Below are positions 34,128 through 41,573 of a stretch of 64,000 nt of DNA, piece after piece. The notes under the pieces are model-generated. The model made no database searches. It was given only the letters and a program-made list of their open reading frames with translations, and was not told the origin of the DNA. The DNA lies in NCBI RefSeq assembly GCF_019049675.1, contig NZ_JAFMOW010000066.1:1-64000 (forward strand), read 5' to 3'. The position numbers and the translations under genes are program-made. The stretch comes from Rahnella bonaserana (lineage in GTDB: Bacteria > Pseudomonadota > Gammaproteobacteria > Enterobacterales > Enterobacteriaceae). The stretch's first letter is position 1. Each line of letters opens with the position of its first letter.

Positions 34128-34143
34128 GCTTGCATTGGCAAGC
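34128..34143. promoter_or_regulatory. Inverted repeat between hpxW and hpxU
   Basis: GCTTGC and GCAAGC flank ATTG in the divergent control region. It is a candidate operator for the RpiR-type regulator HpxU encoded alongside. No second copy was found, so this rests on position alone. Confidence 0.35.
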
Positions 34144-34200
34144 ATAGTGCATGGTATGTTCCGCTGATTTACTGAAACATTGGTTACAAAAGGGCCAGAG

Positions 34201-35040
34201 ATGAAACAGATTGATGAGCGTCTGCGTGACCATTACGCAGAACTGACGCCGCAGGAACAGCGGGTGGCTGACTTTATTTTTGCCAGCATTGATGACCTGA
34301 TGAGCTACAACAGCGCGGAGCTGGCGCGGCTCAGCGGCGTGTCGAAAGCCACGGTCAGCCGCCTGTTTAAGCGTCTTGGTTACCCGAGTTACCGCGATAT
34401 GCGCGATGAAATGCGCACCCTGCGCCAGAGCGGTATGCCGCTGACCGACAGCCGTGACGCGGTGCAAGGTAACACTTTGTTATCAAGGCACTATAAACAG
34501 GAAATGGCCAATCTGACGCAGTGGATCAATCAGATTGATGGCGCACAGTTTGGCGAGCTGATCACCGCCCTGAGTCAGGCGCGGCAGGTGCGGTTACTGG
34601 GGTTTCGTAACAGTTATCCGGTGGCGCTGCATTTGCGTCAGCAGCTGATTCAGGTGCGCGCAGGCGTGATGATGATGCCGCAGCCGGGGCAAACGCTGGC
34701 GGAAGAACTGGTTGATCTCACCGCGCAGGACGTGGTGATTTTCGTTGCTTTCCGGCGCCGTCCACGCATGGCGAAGGCGATTCTCACACAGTTACAGTCA
34801 CTTGGCGTGCCGGTGCTGCTGATTTGCGAGCCGCAGGCGCAGACCCTTATTCCGCTGGCGACCTGGCATCTGGCCGCACCGCTCGACAGTGTATCGGCGT
34901 TCGACAGCTACTCTTCTGCCATGAGTCTGGCGAATTTACTCAGCAATGCGTTGTTGCACGATATACTCGCTTCAGGCCGTCAGCGCATTCATCAGATAAG
35001 CGATATGTATAACGATCTGGATGAGCTGGAGCAGCGCTGA
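34201..35040 (+). CDS. hpxU: RpiR-family regulator of allantoate genes
   Basis: This 279-residue regulator has an N-terminal RpiR helix-turn-helix (residues 1-75, YNSAELARLSGVSKATVSRLFKRLG) and a C-terminal SIS sugar-isomerase-like domain from about residue 125 (QVRLLGFRNSYPVALHLRQQL). In Klebsiella, HpxU is an RpiR-type repressor of the allantoate genes, and the gene has the same neighbours here. The ATG at 34201 is preferred over a TTG at 34180. It is divergent from hpxW and followed by hpxFGHIJK on the same strand. Confidence 0.87.
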   Translation: MKQIDERLRDHYAELTPQEQRVADFIFASIDDLMSYNSAELARLSGVSKATVSRLFKRLGYPSYRDMRDEMRTLRQSGMPLTDSRDAVQGNTLLSRHYKQEMANLTQWINQIDGAQFGELITALSQARQVRLLGFRNSYPVALHLRQQLIQVRAGVMMMPQPGQTLAEELVDLTAQDVVIFVAFRRRPRMAKAILTQLQSLGVPVLLICEPQAQTLIPLATWHLAAPLDSVSAFDSYSSAMSLANLLSNALLHDILASGRQRIHQISDMYNDLDELEQR

Positions 35041-35081
35041 TTCCCGATTCAGGGACAAACTGAGCGCTTTTCTGGTGCTTT

Positions 35082-35098
35082 CGCACAATTACGGTGCA
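35082..35098 (+). promoter_or_regulatory. NtrC-type enhancer site upstream of hpxF
   Basis: CGCACAATTACGGTGCA has the NtrC dyad GCAC-N6-GGTGC with the spacing of the glnA enhancer sites. It lies about 130 bases upstream of the -24 element of the hpxF promoter, a normal distance for NtrC activation. Confidence 0.7.
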
Positions 35099-35120
35099 TC
35101 CAGCTTTTCACTCTTTCACA

Positions 35121-35147
35121 TTTTTTGCCCTGATTCAGGGCAAAAAA
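35121..35147. promoter_or_regulatory. 27-base perfect palindrome upstream of hpxF
   Basis: The 13-base arms TTTTTTGCCCTGA and TCAGGGCAAAAAA flank a single T. On either strand the stem is followed by A residues rather than T, so it is not a standard terminator. Lying between an NtrC-type site and a sigma-54 promoter, it is a candidate operator for HpxU or another repressor. Confidence 0.6.
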
Positions 35148-35228
35148 GTGCCTTCTGCTTTCTCCTCTGAACCGGTAATTCCTTGTCTCACCGTGACTTT
35201 GCGCACATTTTTTCTGCTGCGTCGTTTT

Positions 35229-35244
35229 TGGCACATTCGTTGCA
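35229..35244 (+). promoter_or_regulatory. Sigma-54 (-24/-12) promoter of hpxFGHIJK
   Basis: TGGCACATTCGTTGCA matches TGGCAC-N5-TTGCA at every conserved position, with GG at 35230-35231 and GC at 35242-35243. Transcription should start near 35255, 44 bases before the hpxF ATG. Confidence 0.88.
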
Positions 35245-35298
35245 AAGTTTTAAATATAAGAATCTATCGTTCCAAAAACTTTTCACCGGAGATAATCT

Positions 35299-36090
35299 AT
35301 GAACATGAACAAACGGCTGTTGGCATGGGCAGGTGCGGCAATGTTGGTGCTTCAGGCATCGGGCGTTATGGCCGATCAGTTGCAGGATATTCAGAAACGT
35401 GGCGTGTTGCGCGTGGCCGTTCCGCAGGATTTCCCGCCGTTTGGTTCGGTGAGCAAGGATTTGCAGCCGGAAGGTTATGACATCGACATGGCGCAGTATC
35501 TGGCCGATAAGATGAAACTTAAGTTGCAACTGGTGCCTGTCACCAGCGCCAACCGCGTACCTTATCTGCAAACAGATAAAGTCGATCTGGTGATTTCCAG
35601 CCTCGGCAAAAACGCTGAGCGGGAAAAAGTCATCGACTTCAGTAACGCTTACGCACCGTTCTTCCTCGGCGTGTTTGGCGCGCAGGGTGACAAACTGGCG
35701 GATCTGAAAGAACTGTCCGGTAAAACCATCGGCGTGACCCGTGGCGCGGTGGAGGATCTGGCACTGACCGATGTGGCACCGAAAGACGCCAAAATTCAGC
35801 GTTACGAAGACAACAACACCACGCTGTCGGCCTACCTTTCAGGTCAGGTGGAATACATCGCCACCGGTAATCTGGTGGTGGCGGCCGTAGCCCGCATGAA
35901 CCCGGCCAAAGCCCCGGTTTCGAAAGTGATGCTGAAAGACTCGCCGTGTTACGTCGGTCTGCGTAAAGATGAACCGGCGCTGAAAGACAAAGTGAATGAA
36001 CTGATCGCCGAAGGCATCAAAGACAAGACGCTGAATACGCTGTCTGAAAAATGGATGAAGGCACCGCTGCCGGCTTCCATCGGCGCGTGA
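35299..36090 (+). CDS. hpxF: Amino-acid-type ABC transporter solute-binding protein
   Basis: This 263-residue periplasmic binding protein of the polar amino acid family (SBP_bac_3) has a signal peptide of about 26 residues with a cleavage site near GVMA. Features include RGVLRVAVPQDFPPFG, GYDIDMAQYLADKM and KTIGVTRGAVEDL. It is the first gene of hpxFGHIJK, behind a sigma-54 promoter. The operon suggests that the ligand is allantoate, ureidoglycolate or a related ureide, but sequence alone would only say small amino acid-like solute. Assigning letters F to I to the transporter genes follows gene order. Confidence 0.82.
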   Translation: MNMNKRLLAWAGAAMLVLQASGVMADQLQDIQKRGVLRVAVPQDFPPFGSVSKDLQPEGYDIDMAQYLADKMKLKLQLVPVTSANRVPYLQTDKVDLVISSLGKNAEREKVIDFSNAYAPFFLGVFGAQGDKLADLKELSGKTIGVTRGAVEDLALTDVAPKDAKIQRYEDNNTTLSAYLSGQVEYIATGNLVVAAVARMNPAKAPVSKVMLKDSPCYVGLRKDEPALKDKVNELIAEGIKDKTLNTLSEKWMKAPLPASIGA

Positions 36091-36114
36091 TCAGGGTTTT
36101 GACGGAGATTTTTC

Positions 36115-36780
36115 ATGACCTATCAGCTTAACTTTAGCGCGCTGTGGCCTTATATGCCGGAACTGCTGGCCGGATTATGGACCACCATTGAGCTGACGGT
36201 ACTGGCAACGGTTGGCGGTGTCGCAATAGGAATTTGCGGCGCAGCCATCCGCTGCGGCAACCATAAAACCCTGCGGACAGTCTGGGGCATTTATGTCGAA
36301 GCCATCCGTAATACGCCGTTTGTGGTGCAGTTGTTTTTCATTGTGTTTGGTCTGCCAGCCATTGGCCTGAAAATGACCGCCGGTGAAGCGGCGCTGCTGG
36401 CGATGCTGATTAACCTCGGCGCGTACAGCACGGAGATTATCCGCGCCGGTATTCAGGTGACGCCAAAAGGCCAGTGGGAGGCCGGGCGGGTGCTGGGATT
36501 AACGCGCAGTCAGACGTTCCTGCGCATCGTGCTGCCGCCGTCGCTGAAGCGCATTTATCCGTCGCTGGTCAGCCAGTGCATTATCGTGATGCTCGGATCT
36601 TCCGTGGTGTCGCAGGTGTCCTTTGAAGAACTGACGTTTGCCGCGAACTTAATTCAGTCGCGCACTTTCCTCAGTTTTGAAGTGTATCTGGTCACCACGC
36701 TGTTCTATCTGTTGCTGTCTGTTGCGATGCGTCAGTTGTTGCTGCTGGCCGGTCGCCGTGTCTTTGGGAGTGAAAACTGA
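36115..36780 (+). CDS. hpxG: Amino-acid-type ABC transporter permease 1
   Basis: This 221-residue HisM/GlnP-type membrane component has about five helices. The ATPase-contacting EAA-type loop reads EAGRVLGLTRSQTFLRIVLPPSLKR near residues 121-145. It should pair with the next gene product to form the inner-membrane channel for the solute delivered by HpxF. It is separated from hpxF by 24 bases and overlaps hpxH by one base (TGATG). Confidence 0.85.
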   Translation: MTYQLNFSALWPYMPELLAGLWTTIELTVLATVGGVAIGICGAAIRCGNHKTLRTVWGIYVEAIRNTPFVVQLFFIVFGLPAIGLKMTAGEAALLAMLINLGAYSTEIIRAGIQVTPKGQWEAGRVLGLTRSQTFLRIVLPPSLKRIYPSLVSQCIIVMLGSSVVSQVSFEELTFAANLIQSRTFLSFEVYLVTTLFYLLLSVAMRQLLLLAGRRVFGSEN

Positions 36781-37433
36781 TGATGACCTTCACTGACTGG
36801 GACATTGTGCGCAATCTGCTGCTGGCCGCGCGCTGGACCTTGCTGTTGTCGCTGACCGCGTTTATCGGCGGCACGCTGGTGACCTTGCCGTTGCTGTTGA
36901 TGCGCCTGACCAAACGGCGCTGGCTAACGCGGTTTGTGCGTCTTTATTCCGAATTGTTTCAGGGCACGCCACTGCTGATGCAGCTGTTTCTGGCGTTCTT
37001 CGGGCTTGGCCTGTTTGGTATCAACGTCAGCCCGTGGACGGCTGCCGCGCTGGCGCTGACGCTGTATACCAGCGCGTATCTGGTGGATATCTGGAGTGGC
37101 AGCATTGCCGCGTTACCCAAAGGCCAGTGGGAAGCGTCGCGCTGCCTCGGCCTGAATTTCACTCAGACGTTATGGCGTGTCATCACCCCGCAGGCTTTGC
37201 GGATCGCGATTGCGCCGACCGTCGGATTTTCCGTGCAGGTAGTAAAGGGCACCGCTCTGGCCTCGATTATCGGTTTTGTCGAGCTGACCAAAGCCGGAAC
37301 CATGCTGAACAACGTGACATATGAGCCGTTCAAAGTGTTTGGATTAGTGGCGCTGGGCTACTTCCTGATGTGCTATCCGCTGTCCCGTTACAGCCAGCAT
37401 TTAGAAAAATCATTACGTGGAGAGAAACAGTAA
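36780..37433 (+). CDS. hpxH: Amino-acid-type ABC transporter permease 2
   Basis: This second HisM/GlnP-type permease has 217 residues and about five helices. The coupling loop EASRCLGLNFTQTLWRVITPQALR corresponds to that of HpxG. Its start overlaps the hpxG stop by one base and its stop overlaps the ATPase start (TAATG), so the three membrane-complex genes are tightly coupled. Substrate inference is from the operon only. Confidence 0.85.
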   Translation: MMTFTDWDIVRNLLLAARWTLLLSLTAFIGGTLVTLPLLLMRLTKRRWLTRFVRLYSELFQGTPLLMQLFLAFFGLGLFGINVSPWTAAALALTLYTSAYLVDIWSGSIAALPKGQWEASRCLGLNFTQTLWRVITPQALRIAIAPTVGFSVQVVKGTALASIIGFVELTKAGTMLNNVTYEPFKVFGLVALGYFLMCYPLSRYSQHLEKSLRGEKQ

Positions 37434-38185
37434 TGCCACTGATCACCATCAATCAGGTTCAGAAATTTTACGGTCAGAACCACGTGCTGAAAGGCGTGGA
37501 TCTGGATATCGACAGCGGCGAAGTGATTTCGATTATCGGCCGCAGCGGTTCAGGCAAAAGCACGTTGTTGCGCTGCATGAACGGGCTGGAAGGCTATCAG
37601 GAAGGCAGCATCAAACTGGGCGGGATGACCATCACCGACCGCGATTCTCAGGCGCGTGATATCAGTCGTTCCGTCGGCATGGTGTTCCAGAGTTTCAATC
37701 TTTTTCCGCACATGACCGCGCTGGAAAACGTCATGCTGGCGCCGCGACGCGTGCTGAAAAAGTCCGCTGCTGAATGCCGTGAACTGGCCGCGCAGATGCT
37801 GGCGAAAGTCGGGCTGGCGGATCGCATGGATTATTACCCGTCGAATCTTTCCGGCGGCCAGCAGCAACGTGTGGCGATTGCCCGTGCGCTGGCGATGAAC
37901 CCGAAAGTGCTGCTGTGTGATGAAATCACCTCGGCGCTGGATCCGGAACTGGTCGGCGAAGTATTGAAAGTGCTTGAGCAACTGGCGAAAGAAGGCATGA
38001 CGCTGGTGCTGGTGACGCACGAAATGAATTTTGCCCGCGAAGTGGGCGACCGCGTGGTGTTTATGCATCAGGGCACCGTGTGGGAACAGGGCGAAAGCCG
38101 GGCGCTGTTTGCTAACCCGCAAACGCCGGAGTTAAAACAATTTATAGCATCCGTACGCGGCCTTAATGAGGCTGCCGCAAGCTAA
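37433..38185 (+). CDS. hpxI: Amino-acid-type ABC transporter ATPase
   Basis: This 250-residue ATPase has Walker [10 protein letters not shown] near residue 36, a Q-loop in [11 protein letters not shown], the signature LSGGQQQR, Walker [13 protein letters not shown] and the H-loop in LVTHEMNFA. The ATG at 37433 is chosen because it overlaps the hpxH stop; the frame is open back to 37370. It energises the HpxF-G-H importer. Confidence 0.88.
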   Translation: MPLITINQVQKFYGQNHVLKGVDLDIDSGEVISIIGRSGSGKSTLLRCMNGLEGYQEGSIKLGGMTITDRDSQARDISRSVGMVFQSFNLFPHMTALENVMLAPRRVLKKSAAECRELAAQMLAKVGLADRMDYYPSNLSGGQQQRVAIARALAMNPKVLLCDEITSALDPELVGEVLKVLEQLAKEGMTLVLVTHEMNFAREVGDRVVFMHQGTVWEQGESRALFANPQTPELKQFIASVRGLNEAAAS

Positions 38186-38203
38186 CATCGTAAAGGATTA
38201 ACT

Positions 38204-39442
38204 ATGTCAAATTTCATCTCTCCAGGACAAATCAACCCGCCAACCCGTCTGCTGATGGGGCCGGGGCCAATCAATGCTGACCCGCGCGTGCTGCGGGCGA
38301 TGGCGAGCCAGTTGGTCGGGCAATATGACCCGGTCATGACCGGCTACATGAACGAAGTGATGGCGCTGTACCGTGCGCTGTATAAAACCGAAAACCAGTG
38401 GACGTTGCTGATCGACGGCACCTCGCGCGCCGGGATCGAAGCCGTGCTGCTTTCGGGCATCCGTCCGGGCGACAAAGTGCTGGTGCCGGTGTTTGGTCGT
38501 TTCGGGCACCTGTTGTGTGAAATAGCCCGCCGCTGCCGCGCTGAAGTTCACACCATTGAAGCGCCGTGGGGCGAGGTGTTTGATCCGCAGCAAATCGAAG
38601 ACGCGATTAAATCCGTGAAACCGCGCTGGTTGCTGACCGTGCAGGGCGATACGTCCACCACCATGTTGCAGCCGCTGGAGCAACTGGGTGAAATCTGCCG
38701 TCGTCACGGCGTGCTGTTCTATTCCGATGCCACGGCGTCCTTTGGCGGCAATCCGCTGGAAACTGACGCCTGGGGTTTAGACGCTGTGTCTGCCGGTTTG
38801 CAAAAATGTCTCGGCGGTCCGTCCGGCAGCTCGCCGGTGACCATCAGCCCGCGTTTCGAAGAGCAAATCCGTCGCCGTAAATGCGTTGAGGAAGGTATCC
38901 GTACCGCTGATCACGCCGACGGCGACGACGAGATGATCTACTCCAACTATTTCGATCTGGGCATGATCATGGATTACTGGGGCCCGGAGCGTCTGAACCA
39001 CCACACTGAAGCCACCAGCATGTTATTTGCGGCGCGTGAGTGCGCGCGCATCATTCTGGAAGAAGGGCTCGACACCGGCATCGCCCGCCACAAATTGCAC
39101 GGCGGCGCACTGCTGGCAGGGATTCAGGGCATGGGGCTGGAAGTGTTCGGCGACCTGAATAACCGCATGAACAACGTGCTCGGCGTGGTCATTCCGCAGG
39201 GCGTTCACGGCGAACAGGTGCGTCAGATGATGCTTAACGATTTCAGCATTGAAATCGGCACGTCATTTGGTCCTCTGGCCGGGAAAATCTGGCGTATCGG
39301 CACTATGGGTTACAACGCGCGTAAGGACTGCGTGTTGCAAACACTGGTGGCGCTGGAAGCGGTGCTTAACCGTCTCGGGTATGCGTCGAAATATGGCGCA
39401 GGGGCGCAGGCCGCCTGGGATCACTACGCAGGAGGTCAGTAA
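38204..39442 (+). CDS. hpxJ: (S)-ureidoglycine-glyoxylate aminotransferase
   Basis: This 412-residue fold type I PLP aminotransferase of the alanine-glyoxylate/PucG group has the PLP-binding Lys in SAGLQKCLGGPSGSSP near residue 205 and the opening PPTRLLMGPGPINADPRVLRAM. It transfers the amino group of ureidoglycine to glyoxylate, giving oxalurate and glycine. It overlaps hpxK by one base (TAATG), and HpxK provides the ureidoglycine. Confidence 0.9.
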   Translation: MSNFISPGQINPPTRLLMGPGPINADPRVLRAMASQLVGQYDPVMTGYMNEVMALYRALYKTENQWTLLIDGTSRAGIEAVLLSGIRPGDKVLVPVFGRFGHLLCEIARRCRAEVHTIEAPWGEVFDPQQIEDAIKSVKPRWLLTVQGDTSTTMLQPLEQLGEICRRHGVLFYSDATASFGGNPLETDAWGLDAVSAGLQKCLGGPSGSSPVTISPRFEEQIRRRKCVEEGIRTADHADGDDEMIYSNYFDLGMIMDYWGPERLNHHTEATSMLFAARECARIILEEGLDTGIARHKLHGGALLAGIQGMGLEVFGDLNNRMNNVLGVVIPQGVHGEQVRQMMLNDFSIEIGTSFGPLAGKIWRIGTMGYNARKDCVLQTLVALEAVLNRLGYASKYGAGAQAAWDHYAGGQ

Positions 39443-40716
39443 TGGCAGAAGCCTTTACGCTGGCTGCGGTTTCCGAAAGCGCAAAACGTGCCGCTGAGCG
39501 GGTGATGACGCGCTGCGACGCACTCGCCGCCATCAGTGAAACGCCGGGGCAACTGACCCGCGTGTATCTCTCTGCCGAACATTTACAGGCTAATCAGCTG
39601 GTGGGTGAATGGATGGAAGCAGCCGGTATGCGCGTCTGGCAGGACAGCGTCGGCAACATCTGCGGGCGCTATGAAGGACTGGATCCTTCGGCACCCGCCA
39701 TCCTGCTCGGTTCACATCTCGACAGCGTACGAAATGCAGGGCGTTACGATGGCCCGCTCGGTGTGCTGACAGCGCTGGAAGTGGTGGCGCATTTGCATCA
39801 GAACGGCATCCGTTTGCCGATGGCGGTGGAAATTGTCGGATTCTGCGATGAGGAAGGCACACGTTTTGGCATTACGCTGCTGGGCAGTCGCGGGCTGACC
39901 GGCACCTGGCCTGCTGACTGGCTGGACCGTCAGGATGCGCAAGGCATTACCGTCGCACAGGCAATGCAGAATGTCGGGCTGGAGCCGCTGAAAATCGGCG
40001 CGTCACAGCGTGCGGTCAGCGATTTCTGTGCGTATCTGGAACTGCATATCGAACAAGGCCCGTGCCTGCAAACGGCGGATGTTCCGCTTGGTGTGGTCAC
40101 GGCGATTAACGGTGCGCGTCGCCTTAATTGCGAATTTACCGGCCACGCAGGTCATGCCGGAACCGTGCCGATGGGGCAGCGTCAGGACGCCCTGACCGCC
40201 GCCGCCGAATGGACGCTGGCAATTGAAAGCATCACTACTGCCACCGGCCGTAATCTGGTGGCAACGGTCGGCACGCTGGAATGCCTGCCGGGTGCGGTAA
40301 ATGTCATTCCGGGACAGGTGAAATTGTCGCTGGATGTGCGCGGCCCGCGCGATGATGATCTCTCTGCGCTGCTGGAAACGCTGCTGGCGAAAGGCCGGGA
40401 TATCGCCGCACGGCGTGGCCTGACGTTCGCTGCCGAGCAGTTTTACGCTATCAGCGCGACGACCTGTAACGCGGGGTTGCAGCATCGTCTGAGCCAGAGC
40501 GTTTTACACCTGCTGGGACAGGCGATGTCGCTGCCAAGCGGTGCAGGGCATGACGCGATTGCCATCGCCGAATGCTGGCCGGTCGGCATGTTGTTTGTCC
40601 GCTGTAAAGACGGCATCAGCCACCATCCCGATGAATCGGTCACCCGCGGCGACGTGGCCTATGCGGTACAGGCGTATATCAATACGGTGATGAGTTTTGC
40701 AGAGGGACATTTATGA
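39442..40716 (+). CDS. hpxK: Allantoate amidohydrolase (M20 family)
   Basis: This 424-residue M20/amidase-hydantoinase family enzyme has the metal ligands in GSHLDSVRNAGRYDGPLG (His, Asp), CDEEGTRFG (Glu-Glu) and LELHIEQGP (His). GHAGTVPM lies in the dimerisation/lid region, and the late His is in SGAGHDA. It hydrolyses allantoate to ureidoglycine, carbon dioxide and ammonia. The stop overlaps hpxQ as ATGA. Ureidoglycolate hydrolysis by the same family is an alternative, but Klebsiella HpxK matches this context. Confidence 0.88.
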   Translation: MAEAFTLAAVSESAKRAAERVMTRCDALAAISETPGQLTRVYLSAEHLQANQLVGEWMEAAGMRVWQDSVGNICGRYEGLDPSAPAILLGSHLDSVRNAGRYDGPLGVLTALEVVAHLHQNGIRLPMAVEIVGFCDEEGTRFGITLLGSRGLTGTWPADWLDRQDAQGITVAQAMQNVGLEPLKIGASQRAVSDFCAYLELHIEQGPCLQTADVPLGVVTAINGARRLNCEFTGHAGHAGTVPMGQRQDALTAAAEWTLAIESITTATGRNLVATVGTLECLPGAVNVIPGQVKLSLDVRGPRDDDLSALLETLLAKGRDIAARRGLTFAAEQFYAISATTCNAGLQHRLSQSVLHLLGQAMSLPSGAGHDAIAIAECWPVGMLFVRCKDGISHHPDESVTRGDVAYAVQAYINTVMSFAEGHL

Positions 40717-41228
40717 CCTTTGAAGTATCCGGCGCGTTATCCAGATTTAATGCGCTATCCGAATTCGAAGCCGTTGCCCTGTTGCGCCCGCTGGTGAATA
40801 TTCCCTCGTGGGCGAAAATCGTCAGTGACGGGCGGCCTTATACTTGTGTGGAAGAGGTATTGCGCAGCGCTGAAGCGGCCTGCGAAAACTGGCAGCCGGA
40901 AGATATTACTCAGGCGCTGTCGGCGCATCCTCGCATCGGCGAACGTGCCAGCGGAGCCAGTAAGGAAGCGCAGCTTTCCCGTGGCGAACAGGCGACGCTC
41001 AACATCAGCCAGCAAACGGTGACTGATGCGCTGCAGGACGGCAACCTGCGTTATGAACAGCGTTTCGGGCGGGTATTTCTGATCCGCGCCAAAGGGCGCA
41101 GCGCTGAGGAAATTCTGGATAATCTGCAACGGCGGTTACAGAATTCACCAGAGACTGAAGATCAGGAAACGGCGCAACAACTTAAAGAAATTACCCTGCT
41201 GCGTTTAAAGGAGATATTCCCGATATGA
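40713..41228 (+). CDS. hpxQ: OHCU decarboxylase
   Basis: This 171-residue UraD-type 2-oxo-4-hydroxy-4-carboxy-5-ureidoimidazoline decarboxylase has the active-site motif HPRIGE, with the catalytic His near residue 70. The family segment NLRYEQRFGRVFLIRAKG follows. It makes S-allantoin from OHCU. It overlaps hpxK by 4 bases and hpxT by 4 bases, so it probably shares the nitrogen-controlled transcript. Confidence 0.93.
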   Translation: MTFEVSGALSRFNALSEFEAVALLRPLVNIPSWAKIVSDGRPYTCVEEVLRSAEAACENWQPEDITQALSAHPRIGERASGASKEAQLSRGEQATLNISQQTVTDALQDGNLRYEQRFGRVFLIRAKGRSAEEILDNLQRRLQNSPETEDQETAQQLKEITLLRLKEIFPI

Positions 41229-41560
41229 CACGCATCACCACCCATATTCTTGATACGTCTTTGGGGCAGCCTGCGGCCAATGTACGCATCTGGCTGGAAC
41301 GCGTTGAAGGGCAGAACATCACGCTTCTCAGCGAAACCCAAACCGATGCCGATGGCCGCGCCGCGAAATTAACGCCTGAACCGGTGGCTTCCGGGCATTA
41401 CCGGTTATGTGCGGATATCGGCGCGTATTTCACGGCAACGGGGCGCGAAACACTGTATCACTCGGCGATCATTGATGTGGTGATCGACGGTGAGCAGGAT
41501 CATTATCATCTGCCGCTGTTGGTCAGTCCGTATTCTTATTCAACGTATCGCGGCAGTTAA
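41225..41560 (+). CDS. hpxT: 5-hydroxyisourate hydrolase (transthyretin-related)
   Basis: This 111-residue transthyretin-like protein has the signature THILDTSLGQPA at the start and the diagnostic C-terminal YRGS. It hydrolyses 5-hydroxyisourate to OHCU, the substrate of HpxQ. It lacks a signal peptide, so it is cytosolic. It is the last gene of the hpxF-to-hpxT run and converges on the degenerate amidotransferase gene 13 bases further on. Confidence 0.95.
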   Translation: MTRITTHILDTSLGQPAANVRIWLERVEGQNITLLSETQTDADGRAAKLTPEPVASGHYRLCADIGAYFTATGRETLYHSAIIDVVIDGEQDHYHLPLLVSPYSYSTYRGS

Positions 41561-41573
41561 CTCTTTCTGTCAT

